Below are positions 47,442 through 60,726 of a stretch of DNA of 64,000 nucleotides, one piece after another. Positions within the stretch are counted from its first letter, which is position 1. Every line of letters begins with the position of its first letter. Source of the stretch: Nymphaea colorata (Eukaryota > Streptophyta > Magnoliopsida > Nymphaeales > Nymphaeaceae); contig NC_045144.1 of the NCBI RefSeq assembly GCF_008831285.2, forward strand, positions 19,049,716-19,113,715, written 5' to 3'. The notes beneath the pieces were generated by a model, which was not told the origin of the DNA, made no database searches, and saw only the letters and a program-made list of their open reading frames with translations. The position numbers and the translations under genes were made by a program.

Positions 47442-48320
47442 TGTTCTAAGGGGAGAGAAAAAAATGTTATATATATATATATATATATATATTAAGGAGC
47501 CTTCAATCATCAATCTATCTCAACTCTCACGACATACAACCTGATGGAATACTATGAGAGGTCCAAATCAATGGAAATTTTTCACTCTTCTCGAAAATTG
47601 CATACATTTGGGGATTAAAAGTATGTGGAGGCTTGTTAAAACAACCAGGTGGATGGTTGAGAGAAGAAAAAGAAAGATAATGAAACATTAAGTAAACAAT
47701 GTGAAGCACCAAAAATCAAACGATCAGAAAAAATGATAATGAAACACTTTCTTGTTTCTTCGTTGTGATTTGGACATTTAAAACAACATTGTCCTTATAA
47801 AATGGTAACATTCAAATGTGTGAATGAGATTTGACAATATTTGCAATTCGATGATTTATTTTTTCTTCTGAGATAAATTATTTAAGATATTCGGGAACCA
47901 AAATGACTATTTAAGATATTTGGGAACCGAAATGACTAAAATAGCCTTAGGTGTAAAAATTAGAACAAGATCTAATGTAAGGATAAAACGAGGAAAGCTT
48001 TCTTTAAAAAAAAAAAACCCCTTAGGAGGGGAAACGTAGTGACTTATTCCGCGCTCTAGGTGTGAGAAAGGGACAAATCAGTCCTTGGAACATTGTTCAT
48101 TGGGGCCAAGCCTGCGGACAGGACTGAGCTGTCCTGCGTTTGCTCCAGTCAAGATTTTAGTTGAACAGGTTTGATTAATTTTCATGTAATTGGATGTAAT
48201 TAATCTCCCAAACCAAAACATTATAAACTCATATAAAATGAGCATTTTTATGGTGTAATTAAGACTTTATAAAATCTATTAATCAACGGTTGGCATTTTT
48301 TAGGGTATACACGTAAGTGA
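46140..48320. other. Gene-free region with several microsatellites
   Basis: No gene recognised. (TA)n tracts lie at 46877-46926, 47187-47227, 47416-47441 and 47469-47492. Two local duplications occur: ccaacaatagccgcYgaa (47228 and 47302), and ttgttctaaggggRgagag (47388 and 47441). Both sit beside TA tracts, consistent with slippage or unequal exchange. Confidence 0.6.
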
Positions 48321-48324
48321 GTGA

Positions 48325-48745
<421 letters not shown>

Positions 48746-49104
48746 AGATTGATAAGAGGCAGACATTTATGTTAAGGAAGCTCATTGATTTTGATTTTTA
48801 AAATGTTTTGTTACCAATCTACCTTATTGATAATATCTTGAGAATGGGTTAATGCAAAACATACTAAGTTGATTATTTGTTAGACTTTAATAGTTTTTTA
48901 TAATAAGAAAAAATGAACGGCCCGTGGCATGATAATAAAAAATCAACATTTTTCATTAAAACTACTTGAATCAAAACATGTTTTATATCAAAATAGTCTT
49001 TATAAACATATTAAGTTATTTATATGTTATTTAAAATAATTTTTTAACAAAAAAATCAATTTTTCTAGTCTTTATCCCTGACTTAATCGTTTAGTTTTTA
49101 CCAA

Positions 49105-49200
<96 letters not shown>

Positions 49201-52200
49201 AATTTCATTTTAAACTTACTTTTGCACTTTTATTTGTTTTTTCCCACTTGCTCTTTTATTATTCATCCCCTTAAGGCTTTCTTTTCCCCTTTTCTTCACA
49301 ACCATCACTGGTACCTTAGTTTGGGTGGTGGATCGTAAATGTGGGAAGCCTTTAGGATTGAAAAAAAAATATTATAATTAGTAAAAATGTGGTAAAAAAA
49401 AAAAAACAGCAAAGTTGTCAAGTTGAAAACCGTATATCAAGTTTTAACCATGCCGATAGAATAACCATTGAAAGCTATATATCATTGCTAAAAAACTTAT
49501 ACATGAAACATTAAACGGTCACTTTTGCAGTGGTTATTTGTTAATTATAGATTTTTAATTTTTAATCATGCAGCAACATTCAATAAATTTAATTTCTTTA
49601 TACATATAATTACATATAGTTTAAACTCATAGGCTTTGTTTTATTAAAATAATTATAAAGAAAAAAATAAGTGACAAAAAATAACTTATAAATATACCTT
49701 TATTTTAATTTAAAGTTGACTTTGGGTCATTTGTACATATATGTATATATATGTGTGTTCAACTTGAAAATGAAGCTTAATTTTTTTTTTTCAATTAACA
49801 TGCATAAATAGGGAAATTAAAAAAGGGCGAAGAAAAAAAAAAAGCATTCACAAATGAATACAAGGATTTTATTTTTTATTTTCAGTTGACTCATTGGAAC
49901 AATAGAGAAACTTATAAAACGGCATTGATACCGTTATTTACAACTTTGATTTATTCCTTCACGTTAAGTTCTGCCGAAAGCTGCCATTCCACACTAACCG
50001 TTGGATCCCACGTGCTTCTCTGTGACGCACCACGTGCCTTTGAAACCCCCAAGACCTAATTTCTACTGACCCTGTTCCACCTGTTATGCTGAAGCGACAA
50101 AAAGTTAAAATTAAAATAAAGTTTTGATTTTTTTTTTTTTAATTTTGTGAAATTTTTTGTAAAGAAAGGTGCAGGATTCAACTTAAGCAGTAAAATGAAA
50201 TTAGTTGAAATTTGAGCGCGTATTTGTCAATATTACACAAGCCAAAGCATATTTTTCTAATTTTTTAAAACCATTTTCATTTTTTCAGTTATATACGTAT
50301 AGCTAAATGTATGATATTCAATTATAAACAGTGAATTCTTGGATTTTGTAACATGTCCGATTTTTTTGTCAAAAAATACAAAATAATAAAATAATTTTTT
50401 TGAGTGCTCTACTAAGTTTCTTACATAAACACTGATGAAAATTCGAAATATTTAATAACGTGTGAAAAGTAATGTCAATAAAATTACAATATTATATCAG
50501 AATCATTTTCTTGTAAAAACCGCGGTAAAAACATGGTATTCTCTTTTCTTTTGGTAGGATATTGTGATTTTTTTCCAACTGTTGTGTTACTATATTGTTT
50601 TCATTTTTGCCCCCTTTTAGGAAGAATGCCGATATTTGTGACAGTGGACTTTCAAATTGAACTGAGAATTTCGAAAAGAAATTGAAGAACTTGATTTCTG
50701 AAGTGTAATTGCTCTGCTTCTTAGGATCTGCTTCCCTTCTGTTTTGGGGCATGGATTTTGAACGCTGTGCTTCGACACAGCAAGCTGCGCTGAAGATGAT
50801 CAGAGCGCAGACTTTTGTTCTCGTCATCCAAGTGTTCTTATTTTACTTCCTTTGTCAAATTCCTGTTTTTCAAGCTGCTTTTACTAAGCACAGATCTCAA
50901 CAACAAGGACAGACCAAACAAGGAGCACCCACAAAAATTAGCTGTTGAAAACCATGCAAATTTGACCGCAAGACCCAAGATGACAAGCTTTCTGAAACAC
51001 GCTTCCGATCACGTAGTTCTTTAAAATCACTGCGTTGCAGAAATCACTTGCTGTGGAGATGCATTAAGGATTTTTGGTTTTTTTACCGACTGGCGGATTG
51101 AACAGATTCAATAGCATAGTTCACTGGTCAGTCAATGTAATTTTTCTGGTCCATCTTCTGCACAACAACTGCAACAAGATGCTCTCTGTCTTCTCTCTGC
51201 AACTGTCAAGGTATTGAGAGGGTCCATGCTGCTGTTCATATGGCTCCATATGCGTGGCTTTGTTATCTCTCTCTCTCTGTGTCTCATGGGGATTGTTGGG
51301 GATCAATGGCATCAAGTCTCCTGAATCTGACAAGAATCAGGTTCTATATGTCAGACCTGAATTCACCTTTCTTTGAAGTTTAATTGGACAACAGGGAATC
51401 CTTGTCTTGTGATGCTGTTGGCTGCTTGTGATCTAATATCTTGGCATTCTCTGCATGTGGAAGGTGGGCTTGATTCAATTGATCCATGTCGAAAGAAAGA
51501 TTCACTTTAGAAAGACTGCTCCTTCATTAGATGTAAAACTAGACTCATCTTTCTCATGCTAGTTAGTTTTGCTGCAGAAGAAAGTACTGAATGTGACTCT
51601 CTCTCTCCCTCTCTCTCTTTCTCTCTCGGTGTGTGTGTGTGTGTTCTCACACTCAAACACCTACTCATAGGTAGACAGTAAATAATTCTGATAAGCCAAG
51701 GTCACATGGGATGTGATGCAATTTTAAATCTAATCAAATTGGCTGTGCCTAGCAATTTCTCATTGACTCAGGATAGTTGACACTATGCGTGAAAGTTGAT
51801 TATGAGGAATTAGGGATCCGAACGGAGGATGGGTTATTGGAGTTGCCAAATATTTTCATATGAAAATTAATCACTTTAACACAAACACCAATTTACCTTA
51901 AGATCGCATCACTGTCTTATACATTCCTGCTCCTTAAACTGACAGAGAACATCATTCTTCCTGCATTTTCCCGCCCATTCTCTCTTTATCCATCTTGTTC
52001 TTACCTTCAGTTTCCCAAGACTTAGTCCTCTGTAAACTTAGGTTTCATTTTTCTTACCCTGGTTAAAAAAAAAAAACATAAAAAGTAAAAACTACTGAAC
52101 TCTTTTGTTGTATTTGCAGTTTCATATGTGACAAGCAACATACTCCTTAAAATTTTAATACCACATACTGAATCTCTGCAGAACCTAGTTTTTCTAGCTT

Positions 52201-54139
52201 TGACTGGTCTTGCCATACAGTTCTCTACTGGTCTCCTGGTACAAGATGGGCACTTTAAATATGCACATAAACAGAGACAATAGAAGTGGCACAGTCCAAG
52301 CTTTGGCAGAGTTGGGAACTTGGGATACTTTGCTACAATCAAGGCAAAGATTCCACAATTGGAGTTATGGGCGGACTGAGCCGACCTATGGACCTACTTT
52401 GGGTCGTCGACATAGCCAGTGTCTTAAAAGTTAGGACAGAACCAGAGAATTCATATGGGCATTGATGGTTGGGAAAGGGGCTGCTCATATATGGAAAAGT
52501 AATACGTACCAAGACATTTACATCTACCACTTTGTGAATTGAATGCCAAAGATCTAATGGGATTTAGTGCCATTCAGCAATTGCAGATTCTTTTCTGGAG
52601 CAACAACAGGGAGACTTCGCCTGTCATGTGGATTCCACGTGAATGTGGCATTGATGGCAGCATGTACCGACGAAGATTCATGAAGGCGCATCGATGGGAC
52701 ACAATTTGGATATGCTTTCTTGCCGGGACAAAAGTACAGATGCCGGCAAGAACTCCGGCCGCCTGGCCACGACATGGGACATAAGACGGCCAAGCTTAAG
52801 AAGGTCAAGAGTTCAACAACTTGGTGCTTCATTTGGCTTAATCTGATAGATGGTTTGTTAGAGGTCAAAACTTGGGTCTGTCAGTTGGCTTAATCTGATA
52901 GGCTGTCGGCTGATCTGCCTGAAACCAGCTAAAGTTTGATCGGTTGGCCTATATTCTGCTAGATGATCTGCCTGAACCCAGCTTGCCAGTTGAGAAAATT
53001 GTATATATATGCTCTTTACAAACAAGGGAACTGAACTAACACTGAGGCTTTTCTTTGCACCAAAACTTTCTGCAGTAACAAATGGGTATTTTCCTGTCGT
53101 TCAGTTTGCACTTACACAAAGCTCATACTTGTGCACTGTTTCAATTGAAATGAATGAACAGATTCAACTCTGTTGATTTGATATGAATTAACCTTTAAAT
53201 CATTGGCAAGAAAAAGGTTGTTATCTTTAACGAAGTAATAGCCATGTATTTCTAGTGATTTTGAACCATAGTTACCAAGAAATCCACTTCTCTTTCCCAA
53301 AAATTCACTCATTGCTTTCTCGATTATCATCAACTATAATGGAATACCTTTCGAGGCATCTGTCTCCTGACTTTCGGCTTCACACACTGCTTACAATATC
53401 CTTTTCGTTTACTGGTAGCTATTTGTCTATGTGCTCTGATTTGGTTGAAGAAGTACCAAGTATGAGTTTTATGATGTTGAGGGTACGAGTGTAGAGGATA
53501 AGGCATATTGTGCTACATGGGTTTTATTGGCAAAGAAAATTAACTTCATAAGAGAGCATGAGGAATTCTTTGGACATGTAGTGCCTGGCCATTTTTGTGT
53601 TCTAAGAGCTTTCATTTATATCTTATGGTGGTGTATACACACATAAATACATACGTATACATAAGATCTTTGGATTCCTCTATATAGATTTGGACGGCGA
53701 AACCCTCTGGCTTCTCACAACAAACTGTCTGATGCATTGCATCCAAAGATGTGTTTTAAACATGCCCTCCTGATACAATGCATCGAGCAACCTTGATTAA
53801 ACAAAGGTCTGGATGGCCAGAGGATCTCACCTCCTACACATACATACATACATACATACATACATACATGTATGCATGTGTGTGTTTAGTATGATTTATT
53901 TAGAATGTTATTGTATTCACTTTGTCATGTGAATGTAAGAGCGTGTGTGTGCATGTGTGTGTGTTCGTGTATGTGTGTGCATATGCATTCAAAATAGGAT
54001 GTACTAGTCAGCCTAAGGCCTACGAACCTACATCTTTGACCAGTCAGAATTGGAGACATGGAGCTGCCTTAGGACCACATTGTGCTTGTGGCCGGCACCT
54101 CGCGAGAAATGTCAATAGAATTGACCAGTCTGGGGGTGG
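48746..54139. other. Gene-free region; unrecognised small ORFs only
   Basis: No protein family recognised. A GC-richer island at 49975-50095 holds two G-boxes. At 50796-50948 (plus) a 50-residue ORF starts with a hydrophobic signal-like segment (MIRAQTFVLVIQVFLF), but a signal-like ORF also reads on the opposite strand, so neither is supported. Other contents: a (CT)n(GT)n tract near 51598-51644, direct duplication of ttggcttaatctgatag at 52833 and 52885, and a (TACA)n tract at 53836-53869. Confidence 0.5.
50009..50036. promoter_or_regulatory. Pair of G-box (CACGTG) motifs
   Basis: CACGTG occurs at 50009-50014 and again at 50031-50036, 22 bp apart (two helical turns), in the only GC-richer patch of the area. 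G-boxes bind bZIP and bHLH factors. No gene start can be assigned to it, so function is open. Confidence 0.3.
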
Positions 54140-54620
54140 TCAGTTCCTATTCTTGGCTCGCTTTTGGCCTAAGAACTGCCTTTGGTCCCCTCCTATTGAG
54201 CTCGTTCGGACACTTAATTCTACTCTAGTTAGATTTCTGGCTCCGCCACTGGTCTGGATGATGAATTGATAACTAAGCTGTCATGAAGTTGCTTCTGAAA
54301 ATGGTCAAACTTGTTTGCCAGAATGATCAAAAGCAAGCATATCAAGGCAAAAAGGCCAAACTAAAGCTACAAGCTACCAAAATCTAAATCTTTACTCCAA
54401 TCAAATCTCATCAATTCAAACTCAAGTCTAATATAGACCTAAAACTACAGTTAAAGTCAAGTGCACAAGCCCTCAAAGGGCCTTATATTGCATGCATCCC
54501 CGATTAAGTGATCCTTCCTTATACAAATCTAACTAGATAAGTTCTGCAAGGATATTCTTTGACGAATAAAACCTTCCTCTAGAGAAAGGAGTTCTTCATC
54601 GAGAATCCATCAATGCTATT
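54140..54620 (+). repeat. Diverged dispersed repeat, copy 1
   Basis: Two blocks match 57.1-58.1 kb in the same order. Block 1 has cctattcttggct, cctcctattgagctcgttcg (cctccaatcaaactgttcgg there), gcttaattctact-like text, tagatttctggctccgccac and gatgaattgataactaagct. Block 2 has ccaatcaaatctcatcaatt, aaagggcctta and gttctgcaaggatattcttt. No intact ORF. Likely an old retroelement fragment. Confidence 0.55.
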
Positions 54621-55564
54621 GTTCTTGACAGCTTTTGCACACTTTAGCAAGCAAAATCAGAACAACCAAACAGCTCACGGATTGGACAGGCTTTTATGTT
54701 GATTGCAAACAAGAGATCTGTCCGTCCAAACTGACTATAGTTAGACTTCAAGTCAACAGGAGGTTAACAACCCGTTACCTGAAGAAACCCGAAGGTCCTT
54801 CCATTTTTCCATCCTTCAGGGTCCTAGACTGCGTCGGGACCTAGATGGGGTTAGAGACTTGGGACTTTTGCATTGAAAGAGATTAAGAGTTCATTGCTTG
54901 AAGTGCTTCTCTTGGCATAAACTGGTAGAGGTCTGCCCATGAACCCCATGAGCCCCATCTATCTAAAAGAGGTTTGTGTGTTTACTATGCACTAAACTAG
55001 CTTAGGTCTTCCTTGGCCCTTAGTGGATTTGCCCTCATGAACCTCACTCTGGTCACCGTTAGCAGTGATCTATTCCACAAACTAAGTAGATGGTCGAGCC
55101 AGAAAATTTGGCTTAAGAGGCACCAACTATGAAACTCATATCTTGAGGGGCACTCATGTATAAAACAGCAAACATTTGAAGATACCAATATGAAATCAAA
55201 GAAACTTTGAGGTGCTGGTGTGCCGACTGCCCACACCTGCCCACATGTAGCTCTCGCACTGCTATTTTAGTTGGCTTTCACCGAGCACGGGTTACTTCGC
55301 ATCAAAGTCTTGCGGCTTCCCATTAAGAGTATGCTCCTTCTGATATATATGATCAAACATAAAGCTTTTCAGTACAGCAAATTAAATGTGGGTGAGCCAA
55401 TTAGTACAAAGAAGCAGAATGATTAGGACTGTTTGGATTATTAGAATACATTGGAATGGTGCTGATCTTGGCACCCAAAGAGACCAAAATCTTAGAGCCA
55501 TTATCTAAAGCATTCACATCCCTATGCTTCACCATTGCTGTTCTTTAACTAGTATGATATGAAA

Positions 55565-56228
55565 CATGACCCAAGGGATGTAAACGGTCTGGATTAGGCT
55601 TGATCCAAACTTGACGAAATTCAATTAGTTGGATTCTATGAAGCTGGATTTGAATCTACACAGCTTTTATTTAATACTCAATTCGGATACCATAAGATCT
55701 GACATTTATATGTAATTGGGGAAAATATATATTATCAGACTGTATGAACTGCATAACTAATCCAAGTCCGACCAGTAGACAGATCCAAATTTCTTTGCCA
55801 CATCCGACTAAATGAATTCAAAATCAGATTATTATTCTGCTAGTGTCATGGAATATAGTTAAGGCATCAATGGTACAGATAGACATTACAAGGAAGGGTG
55901 TCTGGATTCTACTGGTCCAGGGCTGCTTTCTATGAGAAATCAATGGAACAATATCAATTCATATCACGTAACTTTGAATTGACTAAGATAAAAATTCTTG
56001 TCCTTTTGGATCCGTGAAGACAATTCAATCTGTTGGTTCTTTTCACTCAGATTTTTTGTTTTTTTTCACCAAGAACTTTACGCGGAACTAGTTTTCACCT
56101 TGACTGCCTGGACATAATTCTACTTTAGGGCAAAAACAGTTCCCTTGGTTACTGTAAACTGGGATAAAAGATGCATGGTTTTAAGGTGAAATTTATTATC
56201 AAGGAGACCCTACACACACACATTTGGG
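55565..56228. other. Gene-free stretch with a DNA-transposon-like relic
   Basis: 55573 onward begins gggatgtaaacggtctgg and continues with gatccaaac and ggatttgaatc words, similar in style to the delimited element that follows. No matching right end was found. No gene. Confidence 0.35.
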
Positions 56229-56641
56229 TAGGGATGTCAATGGATTGGATTGAATTGGACATACCCTTAACCATATTCTCCTTTTCAGCTATTCATATCT
56301 TCGCATTCAAATAGGGATAAATAAAATCATATCTGAATCTGAACCTGGAATCCGATTTACAATCCAAATCCAATTTTTATATTCATATTCAAATCTGAAT
56401 CCAAATTTTGAATATTTTGTCAATTTTCAAAATGTAAGAGCATTCGATAGAGAATGTTTGTGAAAATAAATCTGATTTGAATTCGTATCTGAATCAGATC
56501 AGATATTTATGTCTTTCCGAATCCGAATCCAATCGGATGTCATTTCTTAAATCCGATCCAATCTTTTAATTAGATATTTTTTTTTTCATATCTGATTTCT
56601 TCGGATTGGTTCGATTCAAATCGGATACATTGACATCTCTA
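56229..56641. mobile_element. Non-autonomous hAT-type element with intact target duplication
   Basis: A 413-bp element is bounded by a perfect 8-bp duplication, CATTTGGG (56221-56228 and 56642-56649). The left end begins TAGGGATGTCAATGGATT. The reverse complement of the right end begins TAGAGATGTCAATGTATC. These ends and the 8-bp duplication are diagnostic of hAT elements. The interior consists of aatccgaatcc / gatttgaattc words with no coding capacity. Confidence 0.9.
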
Positions 56642-57018
56642 CATTTGGGGTCAGTCAATTTGTAAATATAAAAAAAATTTATTGAACTGTGTGGGCAACT
56701 GCCCGCATGTGTCTTCGCTCTTGACAACAGATATAAAACCATGTAGAACATGATCTCATATCATCTGGTTGTAAGGTTTACAAGCTGTTCAACTGTAAAG
56801 CTTGGGCTTTTTCACTTTAGGTCATTTATATTTACATTCTCAATCACTATTTGACATGGGTTGCCTTTTAAAGTGCATGTTGATTAAGACCCAAAGGGCT
56901 GGGCATAGTGGGGTAGACTGTAGCAATCATGCTGTTTGATCATGTAAGATACACATTGCACAAGCCCTAGCTGTTAAGAGCTAAGGAGCTATGCCCAAGA
57001 GTTTTCTACATTGCTTCC

Positions 57019-58130
57019 AAGAGGCTTAGGTTGGAGTTTTCAGTACCTATTCTAGACTTACCAATGTTTCAAGAGGGTTTAGGTTGGAGTTTTCAGTACC
57101 TATTCTAGACTTACCACTGCTTTCAGGAGGGTTTAGGTAGGAGTTTTTACTGCCTATTCTTGGCTTCATTCTATCTTGGTCTCCTCCAATCAAACTGTTC
57201 GGATGCTTAAGTCTGCCGTTGTTTAGATTTCAGGTTCTGCTACTGGTGTTTATGATAAGTTGAACGTTAAGCTCATCTCCTCGAAAATGGTAAACCTTGT
57301 CAGATGAGCATGATCAGTATTTTATCCTATTACTCAATAAAAGAGCCAAAGTCTCCACTCTTTCCCCTATCCATTCGGGGTACCAAATATGCTTTTGGTG
57401 CCTCATAGTGGTATTGGAATACCACTGCTTTCAGGAGGGTTTAGGTAGGAGTTTTGAGTGTTTATTCTTGGCTTGATTCTATCTCGGTCTCCTCCAATCA
57501 AACTGTCCGGATGCTTAAGTCTGCCGTCGTTTAGATTTCTGGTTCCACAATGATAAGTTGAATGTTAAGCTCATGTCCACAAAAATGGTAAACCTTGTTA
57601 GATGAGCATGAGGAGTATTTGCTCCTGCCACACAATAAAAGAGCCGAAGTCTCCACTCTTTCTCCTATCTCTTTCGGTGCCAGACCTGTTTTTGGTGTCT
57701 TAGAGTGGCACCCCTGCTATGCTTCAACTTCCATATTGGAGTACCCCTTTTACAGTATAGAGAGTTGATGTTTCAAGAACTCAAAGTAGAGACTAATTGT
57801 CTATCAGCCTCTACCCTATCCATTGCATTAACCCTTCGAGGATGGAAAAAAAGGGGTAAACCTGGAATGTTGAAAACGATAAGCTCTAAAGCCAGAACCT
57901 ATCAAAGCTGAATCCAGATTCAATCAAATCTAGTCAATTTAGATCTAAGTCCAATGTAGACAGAGAACTAAAGGCAAAGCCAAGTTGACCAGCTCTCAAA
58001 GGGCCTCGTTTTGCCCTCTAAATTAGGCGGTCCTTGTTTATGCAAATTAAATCTACGTGAGTTCTTCATGAATATTGCTGGACTGATCCATCCTTTATAA
58101 AAGCAAAGTGGTCTCCTTTGAGAACTCACA
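57019..58130 (+). repeat. Diverged dispersed repeat, copies 2 and 3, with a local tandem array
   Basis: A unit of 52-54 bp starting aagaggSttaggttggag repeats at 57019, 57071 and 57126. Then a roughly 290-bp unit is doubled (57126-57420 and 57429-57710). The two copies share ttcaggagggtttaggtagg, ttctatctYggtctcctcca, gatgcttaagtctgccgt, aatggtaaaccttgt and agtctccactcttt. The part after 57890 matches block 2 of the 54-kb copy. A 68-residue ORF at 57705-57911 lies in the repeat and is not taken as a gene. Confidence 0.65.
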
Positions 58131-59832
58131 AGAAGTCATGAAAATTTGATGCGTTGGGTTGTATTGTATGACATATCTAAAATCAATATCTCTTAGTTTT
58201 GTTGGTTCACAATCCCACTTAGACATTCAAAATTCTTATTCTTTATATTCTACCTTTTTAGGCATTTTGAGTCCATCTAAGTGGCTAGCCCTGTAACCAA
58301 CACTCTGAAATAACATTTATTTGGATCTGCCAAACTAATTTGGATGTGATTCTATCCGAGTTTGAGCCATTTACACTCCCAAAAACAACCCTGCTAGGGG
58401 ATTGGCCTCCTGCCCTTGTATTAATCAGAAGTGACCCATTAATCAAAGGCTGATACCTGAAAGGTTTCGGTCTCCGTAGCGTCAGTTTGGCAAATGGAAC
58501 AGTTTGTTATTGTTTCGTAAATCTATCCTAAAAATTAAGGCAAATTCATAAAATATTTTTTAATGTGTTACATGAATCTATCTCAATATTTAGGTCATAT
58601 TTATGAAACAATTGCATATGTCTGTTATGTTTACCAAATGGGTTAGTAGAGTACTGGAGTGCGATATTGTACTAGAATGGGTATGTTTGATTTCCGTGGG
58701 GAAGGGAAACCAGACATGATGTTCTTGGTGTTCCGGGCACACTCTGTGCCAATCAAAAATATTCCTCAAGTACCAATCTTTTGAACAGTTTAAAAATGTC
58801 TTTTTATGTTTGGTGAAATTTGGGTAGCTTAGATTTTTAAGCACGGCAACATTTTAAATTAATCTTAGGGCTCTATATGAAGATATCAAATCTTGGCTTG
58901 GTTGTAGGGACCAGCAGATAGGCGAGCTGGGGCTAGATTTTAGTTGAGAATGACTCAGTGTTGGTCAATAATTGCTAGCTTTAGCTCAGTATGAACACAA
59001 GAAGGTGATCTAGACTAGGCTCTTTAGTTCAAATGATATAAGCCACTTGCATCTGTTGTTTGTTTCTAGTTCCATGTGTTTACTGTTTGATAGTCAAATC
59101 GAGTTTGAACCCAGCAGCGGCAAAAGCCTACAAGTCTTCGTCAGTCTCCAAAGGTCCACCAAACAATGGGCGGAGCCACATGTGGGCTTGTGTAAGCAGT
59201 TGCCCGCACTGGCCTGTGGTTTTTGAACAAAGAGAGAAATCCAGACTGAGTCCAACCATCTGGGCTGCTTCCACTGGACGTCAAATCCGGCTGGAGCTTC
59301 CATTCAACGAAAATAATGAACATGAAAGTTTTCCATCTTAGTCGGCCTCCGGATTTGGTTAGTGCCTCTCAGCCAAAAATTTCTGGCTCCTCCAATGTGT
59401 CAAGCATTGGCGAAACTATCAATTCTTATAAGTTATACTTGAAAACTGGGGAGGCCGGCCACGGCACCGTGTTATCATAGGAAGGGAGACTGCCAGTTGG
59501 AGAAGTGGGACGAAGCAGTTGAACTTATCGCAAAATTAATGTGGTGTTAGAACGCTAATATGATCTAAATCTACTAAGTTAAGGCAATATCATATTTACT
59601 AGACTTTTGCACGAAGTATTTAAACTTGATTTATTAGAGTAATTTTTTATTTTATTTTATTTTATTTGACATTGTTTGTCTTTAAAAAAATGAGTCGAAG
59701 TTTATCTTCAGAACAAGGGGAGAGACTGCCTTTGAAGTTTGTATTTCCTGCGTTTAAACAAAAGAAGTTCCCTACACTACATGTCATTTTTTATATAAGA
59801 AAAGGTTAATTTGAATGTGTATAAAAAATAAT
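58131..59832. other. Gene-free region with repeat fragments
   Basis: No gene recognised. 58380-58460 holds ctaggggattggcctcctg, a phrase similar to 23805-23825, probably a retroelement margin. 59160-59220 holds ggcggagccacatgtgggc and gcagttgcccgcactggcc, words that recur at repeat margins elsewhere in the window. Confidence 0.45.
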
Positions 59833-59896
59833 TGTCCGGATTTGAACCGAAGTCCGACTGCGGACCCACAACCGGTTGTTACCCCAATTGGCCATC
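59833..59896 (-). mobile_element. tRNA-derived SINE head
   Basis: On the minus strand an A-box-like tggccaattgg is followed 31 bases later by a B-box-like ggttcaaatccgg. Soon after comes a T run (attatttttt) that could end pol III transcription. It is too short and poorly paired for a functional tRNA, so a SINE or tRNA-related fragment is preferred. Confidence 0.35.
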
Positions 59897-60691
59897 TTTT
59901 CCCTCACTCCCATTCTTATTTCAAGACTTAGATCAATGTTATTAAATCGGTTTTGGAATTTTTTTAAAAAAAATGAAAAAAACAAAAATATTAAAGTACT
60001 TAAAATATAATTAAGGAAATATGACAAACAATGCCCTTAAATGGTCATTGCATGAAATCGACTCAACCTATCTAATAGCATTAGCCCTACGGGCATGTAA
60101 CATGTAAAATAGAGCCACGTATATATAGGTTGGTGTCGACAGTTGTCCACATCAACTTCTCAGTTTTCTTTTATTTTTACATTAAAATTGTTTAATATTT
60201 ACTTTGTTATACATTTAAGTGTCTCTTTAAGTATGAAAACTTGTGAATCGGTACCCCTCTAGAAAAATGTTTTTGCTCCGTCGGTACCCCTTTAGAAAAA
60301 TGTTTTTGCTCTGCAAAAGTTTGGTTATCAGTTGGATTCTTATAGGCACTACTCTTTTATATGCAAATGTTGGATGAATAACATTTTAATTAATGATTTT
60401 ATTTTCAATACCTAGATTTCAAATCAACTCAGACCTCAAACACAAAAAAAAAAAAAGCTCTTCAGCTTTTTTGGGTATCTTCCTATCAAATCTCATAGCA
60501 TTGAGTTTGAAACATTAACTTGTCTATTGGGCTCTAAACTCTTTTGTTTCAAATCAGATATCGATAAAGATACACTCCAACCTGGTTCACCCATGTTGGT
60601 TGCACATTATTAATTTTATATTTTTTTATTATTTTAGGAAAAGTGGACGAGGCGGATTTGGTAGGACAAATAAGTGCCAACTTCATGCATC

Positions 60692-60726
<35 letters not shown>

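Noticed and set aside
50492-50948. Signal-peptide-like small ORFs on both strands
   Set aside because: Both strands give a hydrophobic N-terminus over the same DNA and neither shows a known peptide motif or splice partner, so chance is likely. Kept only as a note beside the G-box finding.
57019-57180. Regular spacing of a short repeat that might suggest an array with spacers
   Set aside because: The 52-54 bp units are contiguous diverged tandem copies, not identical repeats separated by unique spacers, and the genome is a plant.
59833-59896. Functional tRNA gene
   Set aside because: A-box and B-box-like words are present but the stretch is too short and lacks a pairing acceptor stem, so a SINE or fragment is preferred.
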